A program made the position numbers and the translations under genes. From NCBI GenBank assembly GCA_021613335.1, contig JAJTWR010000044.1:2562001-2626000 (forward strand): a stretch of 64,000 nt of DNA. Direction: 5' to 3'. Below the pieces are notes generated by a model that made no database searches, was not told the DNA's origin, and was given only the letters and a program-made list of their open reading frames with translations. This stretch comes from Whitmania pigra. Taxonomy: Eukaryota > Annelida > Clitellata > Hirudinida > Haemopidae. Of this stretch, positions 61,801 through 64,000 are shown in pieces; position 1 is the first letter of the stretch; every line of letters begins with the position of its first letter.

Positions 61801-61920
61801 ACAAAAATATATAGGCATAAAACGCACTTTCGAAGATTTGACCGAATGATCCAATGAAGTAGGAGAATTATTTTCAACGAAATGATCGCTTCTGTTGCTT
61901 GCAGGCAACCTCAAAGCCAT
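46165..61920 (-). CDS. ANK: Ankyrin: 24 ANK repeats, ZU5-ZU5-UPA, death domain; 38 exons
   Basis: Adaptor linking membrane proteins to spectrin. Transcript order: 61828-61920, 60455-60556, 59953-60051, 59686-59784, 59518-59616, 59202-59378, 58293-58322, 58128-58226, 57944-58042, 57547-57741, 57094-57192, 56616-56912, 56090-56287, 55693-55890, 55436-55534, 54963-55160, 53891-53989, 53694-53792, 53451-53625, 53057-53139, 52909-52996, 52469-52806, 51972-52303, 51674-51898, 51142-51296, 50839-51050, 50568-50766, 50391-50487, 50059-50287, 49671-49995, 49302-49456, 49056-49239, 48913-48975, 48786-48821, 48643-48708, 47061-47888, 46488-46732, 46165-46419. Sum 6669 nt, 2222 residues. ANK repeats span about 35-826, many as 99-nt (33-residue) exons. 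ZU5-1 starts about 1132 ([16 protein letters not shown]), ZU5-2 about 1300 ([20 protein letters not shown]), UPA about 1430-1590 ([23 protein letters not shown]), death domain about 1620-1710 ([18 protein letters not shown]). The tail is acidic. An in-frame ATG at 62010 would add 30 residues. Confidence 0.95.
54240..54600 (+). mobile_element. 5'-truncated CR1-like fragment in an ankyrin intron
   Basis: The plus strand encodes [20 protein letters not shown] then [13 protein letters not shown] at about 54285-54400. This is the C-terminal signature of CR1-type ORF2 proteins (F.nRvv.lWNsLP..vv). It is followed by an untranslated tail ending in AATA repeats (54578-54600). It lies in the intron between exons 54963-55160 and 53891-53989, antisense to ankyrin, and resembles the C-terminus at 26150-26270. 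Confidence 0.75.
54648..54760. repeat. Imperfect ATG/ATA trinucleotide microsatellite
   Basis: atgatgatg units passing into aataataat and degenerate gat/aat units, in the same ankyrin intron directly downstream of the CR1-like tail. Gives poly-D/N and poly-S/L frames only. Confidence 0.85.
58845..58927. repeat. AAT trinucleotide microsatellite in an ankyrin intron
   Basis: Runs of aataataat interrupted by 'aacaataacaatt' within the intron between exons 59202-59378 and 58293-58322. Confidence 0.9.
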
Positions 61921-64000
61921 AATTTTATAAAATTCTTCGTAATATCCGAAAAGAAAAAGACGATCGAGTACGCAAAAGGCCGCTTCACAGCATTTCTCGG
62001 GAGTAAACAAGCCGAATTAATGCACCTTCGCTGTCTGACAGGTAGCAAACACGAGCGACCGCCATTAAATGCTTGTATTGAATCTCGATTGGTTGAACCT
62101 CAATTCTTTTACATACTTATAATACCAAATTATCTTTCAAATTTCATTATTCAAAATATTTCTTCGTTGAAATTTCTGTTTGGCGCTCGTCTAGTAATTA
62201 GCGCTAATGGACGGAATCGCAGAACCGATTCTCCTGTAATTGTATATTTATCAATTTTAAAGACGTGATTCACAAGAAATAATATCAGACATGCTTTATT
62301 TATCCAGATCGAATGCAATTGAGGTGATGATTAAAGGATGAATAGCATTCAATGATTATTGTTGCATGAATGTAGCAAAATTATAATTGTAACTGTAATT
62401 TCTGAAAGTCTCAAACGTAAAGAGTTATGTCACCTAACAAATCACTCATCGAATTCCATTCAGAAATTTAACTTTAATAAGCTTAATTTAATATTTAGTT
62501 TACTTCAAGTGAAAGGGTAGAAATTGAACTTTGGCCTGGATTTGAACTGGTGCATTTGAAAGTCGCTGAACGAATGAAGCGCAATTGTTCTGTGCCTGTT
62601 AATGGAAGCTCGTTGCAAATATTTTCCTATGAAATTAATATAAACCTTGTATATGTAAATATATATTTTAATATTGAATGTCAGATGAAGTTAATATGGC
62701 TGTCGCTTTTAATTCCATGAAAGCCTGTCAAAATGTGTTCAATTTATTCAATGGCATTACCAAGCGGTTTGTCGACATTTCATTGAATCCTTGCATTTAC
62801 ATACACGCGTCACTTTACTCTTTATTCGGTTTAATGAAAGAGATTAGAAAGTTCACCATATTCAACTTTTTAAAGAACTTAAATCCGTCACGAGCAAGAA
62901 TTAGATGAAAAATAAGCTATTAGAGATGACAGAAATTATTCTTAATGAATAGTCTCGCAGACAACTTACGTTTTAAAATCCCGTTGCTAAATGCGCTCAT
63001 TTAAGACATCCCCTGCAACGACTTGATTTTACGCGCTTTAACAAACATTTGAAATGTAAAAATCAATTTGATCACGATTTATTATTTATGGTTGTGACAT
63101 AGCTATTTATAACTTATAATCTACACGCTTCCATAAATTAATCCTTAAGTTTCCGCAATAATATTTTGAGTACTCTCAGGAACTTTTGATTCCTCCTTTG
63201 AACGTCTTGCAATGTTTTTGTAACCTCAGAAAAAAAACGAGATTTGGGTTTAAAAAGCGGGGCTTCAGTTTTAAAACTTGGTATACGTTTTTTAGAGATG
63301 AACAATTTCATTACAAAATAAATGTTTATTTCCATCAATTTGCTTGAAGATTTTTTAAATTAGAATCTAACGATGATGATGATATCAAGGATAGCGTGAC
63401 ATATGATAGCCCAGGATGCGATACCTGATACACGTTTTGAATGATGGGTTGTCGAAGTCAGTCCAAAGTAAAGTTCTTGTGATTGATGGATGGAAGATGA
63501 TAAATGAACAAAGTATTTATTTTTAAGTGAACCATCTTTAAAACTTCGCTCAGAGAAGTCATACGGTCTGTCAAGGTTAGTCCCAGTTAAATACGTTATT
63601 TTGCAAAAAAAAATGTGCAAAATATCAGCACGATGTATGTTAAAAGGAGAACAAAAACGGTGAACAACTTAAAGAAAGATGCATTTTTTCTTGAACACAT
63701 TAAATTAAACAGTGTTAAAATAAGTCATATTACCGGCTCTGATTAGAATTTGCTTAAGGTAGATTTTGGGACGCCGATAAACCTACGCATGAGGTTTAAA
63801 GTTGCTGATAAACAATTTGTCAATCTCCATAAAAAGAAACTGACAAGTATGAGAATCCAAAATAGGTCACACAAATTAAAACAATTTGAAAGTTAAGTGA
63901 AAGTGTGCCCTCCACGAACAGCTCAAATGAAAAATCCCTGAAAGTGTTTATAGCTTATTTAAAAACTCTTCGAATGTTTCACAGTACAGCAGACCACAAC
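61921..64000. other. Region upstream of ankyrin
   Basis: Contains the presumed ankyrin promoter and 5' leader immediately right of 61920; no TATA box or initiator is clear. Short frames (61882-62268 plus, 62678-62908 plus, 63360-63620 minus) show no recognised domain. No transposon termini were seen. Confidence 0.45.

Noticed and set aside
62678..62908. Frame containing SLNPCIYIHASLYS as a GPCR transmembrane-7 remnant
   Set aside because: Only one short NP..Y-like stretch matches; no other transmembrane segments or exons are nearby.
1..64000. CRISPR arrays, operons, bacterial ribosome binding sites
   Set aside because: The window is eukaryotic with spliced genes; the regular repeats are microsatellites and minisatellites without spacers.

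Overview
This is an AT-rich invertebrate metazoan genomic segment. Spliced genes have canonical GT-AG introns, often only 50-130 bp long. The animal gene families (ephrin, MEIOB, RAB3GAP1, ankyrin with 24 repeats and a death domain) and the mixed transposon load exclude a prokaryote, fungus or plant. I cannot name the phylum from the sequence alone. Most open reading frames of 60-130 codons in the AT-rich spacers look like noise; the real genes are split into exons often shorter than 200 bp.

Layout. 1-10 kb is a transposon graveyard: the 3' end of a hAT element, a Ty3/gypsy-like gag interrupted by an antisense restriction-like-endonuclease (RLE) non-LTR element, a short hAT element with target duplications, then a CR1/Jockey-like endonuclease fragment that runs directly into a gypsy pol lacking its RT active-site segment. 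10-14 kb is spacer with a long GATAAT microsatellite. 14.27-18.65 kb (- strand) holds a complete five-exon ephrin gene whose exons are 90-203 bp and whose first intron contains a 12/24-bp AT-rich minisatellite. 18.65-28.2 kb is mostly unannotated spacer with a tRNA-like SINE head and a second RLE element copy, which is itself split by an opposite-strand CR1-like element.

28.3-31.15 kb (+ strand) is MEIOB, a meiotic OB-fold ssDNA-binding protein, in 12 exons. 31.2-35.4 kb is another transposon cluster: an RLE fragment, a tRNA-like SINE, a Tc1/mariner transposase with a solo LTR inside it, a perfect 41-bp inverted repeat, and a piggyBac fragment. 35.48-43.76 kb (+ strand) is RAB3GAP1, 20 exons, with a 1.35-kb hAT element sitting just upstream of one splice acceptor. 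At 45.25 kb lies a collinear 180-bp copy of the MEIOB last exon and 3' flank. 46.17-61.92 kb (- strand) is a complete 38-exon ankyrin gene, convergent with RAB3GAP1.

In all three long gene models and in the ephrin the exon phases chain and the summed coding length is a multiple of three (MEIOB 1350, RAB3GAP1 2478, ankyrin 6669, ephrin 672 nt). This is the main internal evidence that the models are right. The genes have unrelated jobs: meiotic recombination, Rab3/Rab18 cycling, membrane-cytoskeleton anchoring and contact signalling. No operon-like co-function is implied.
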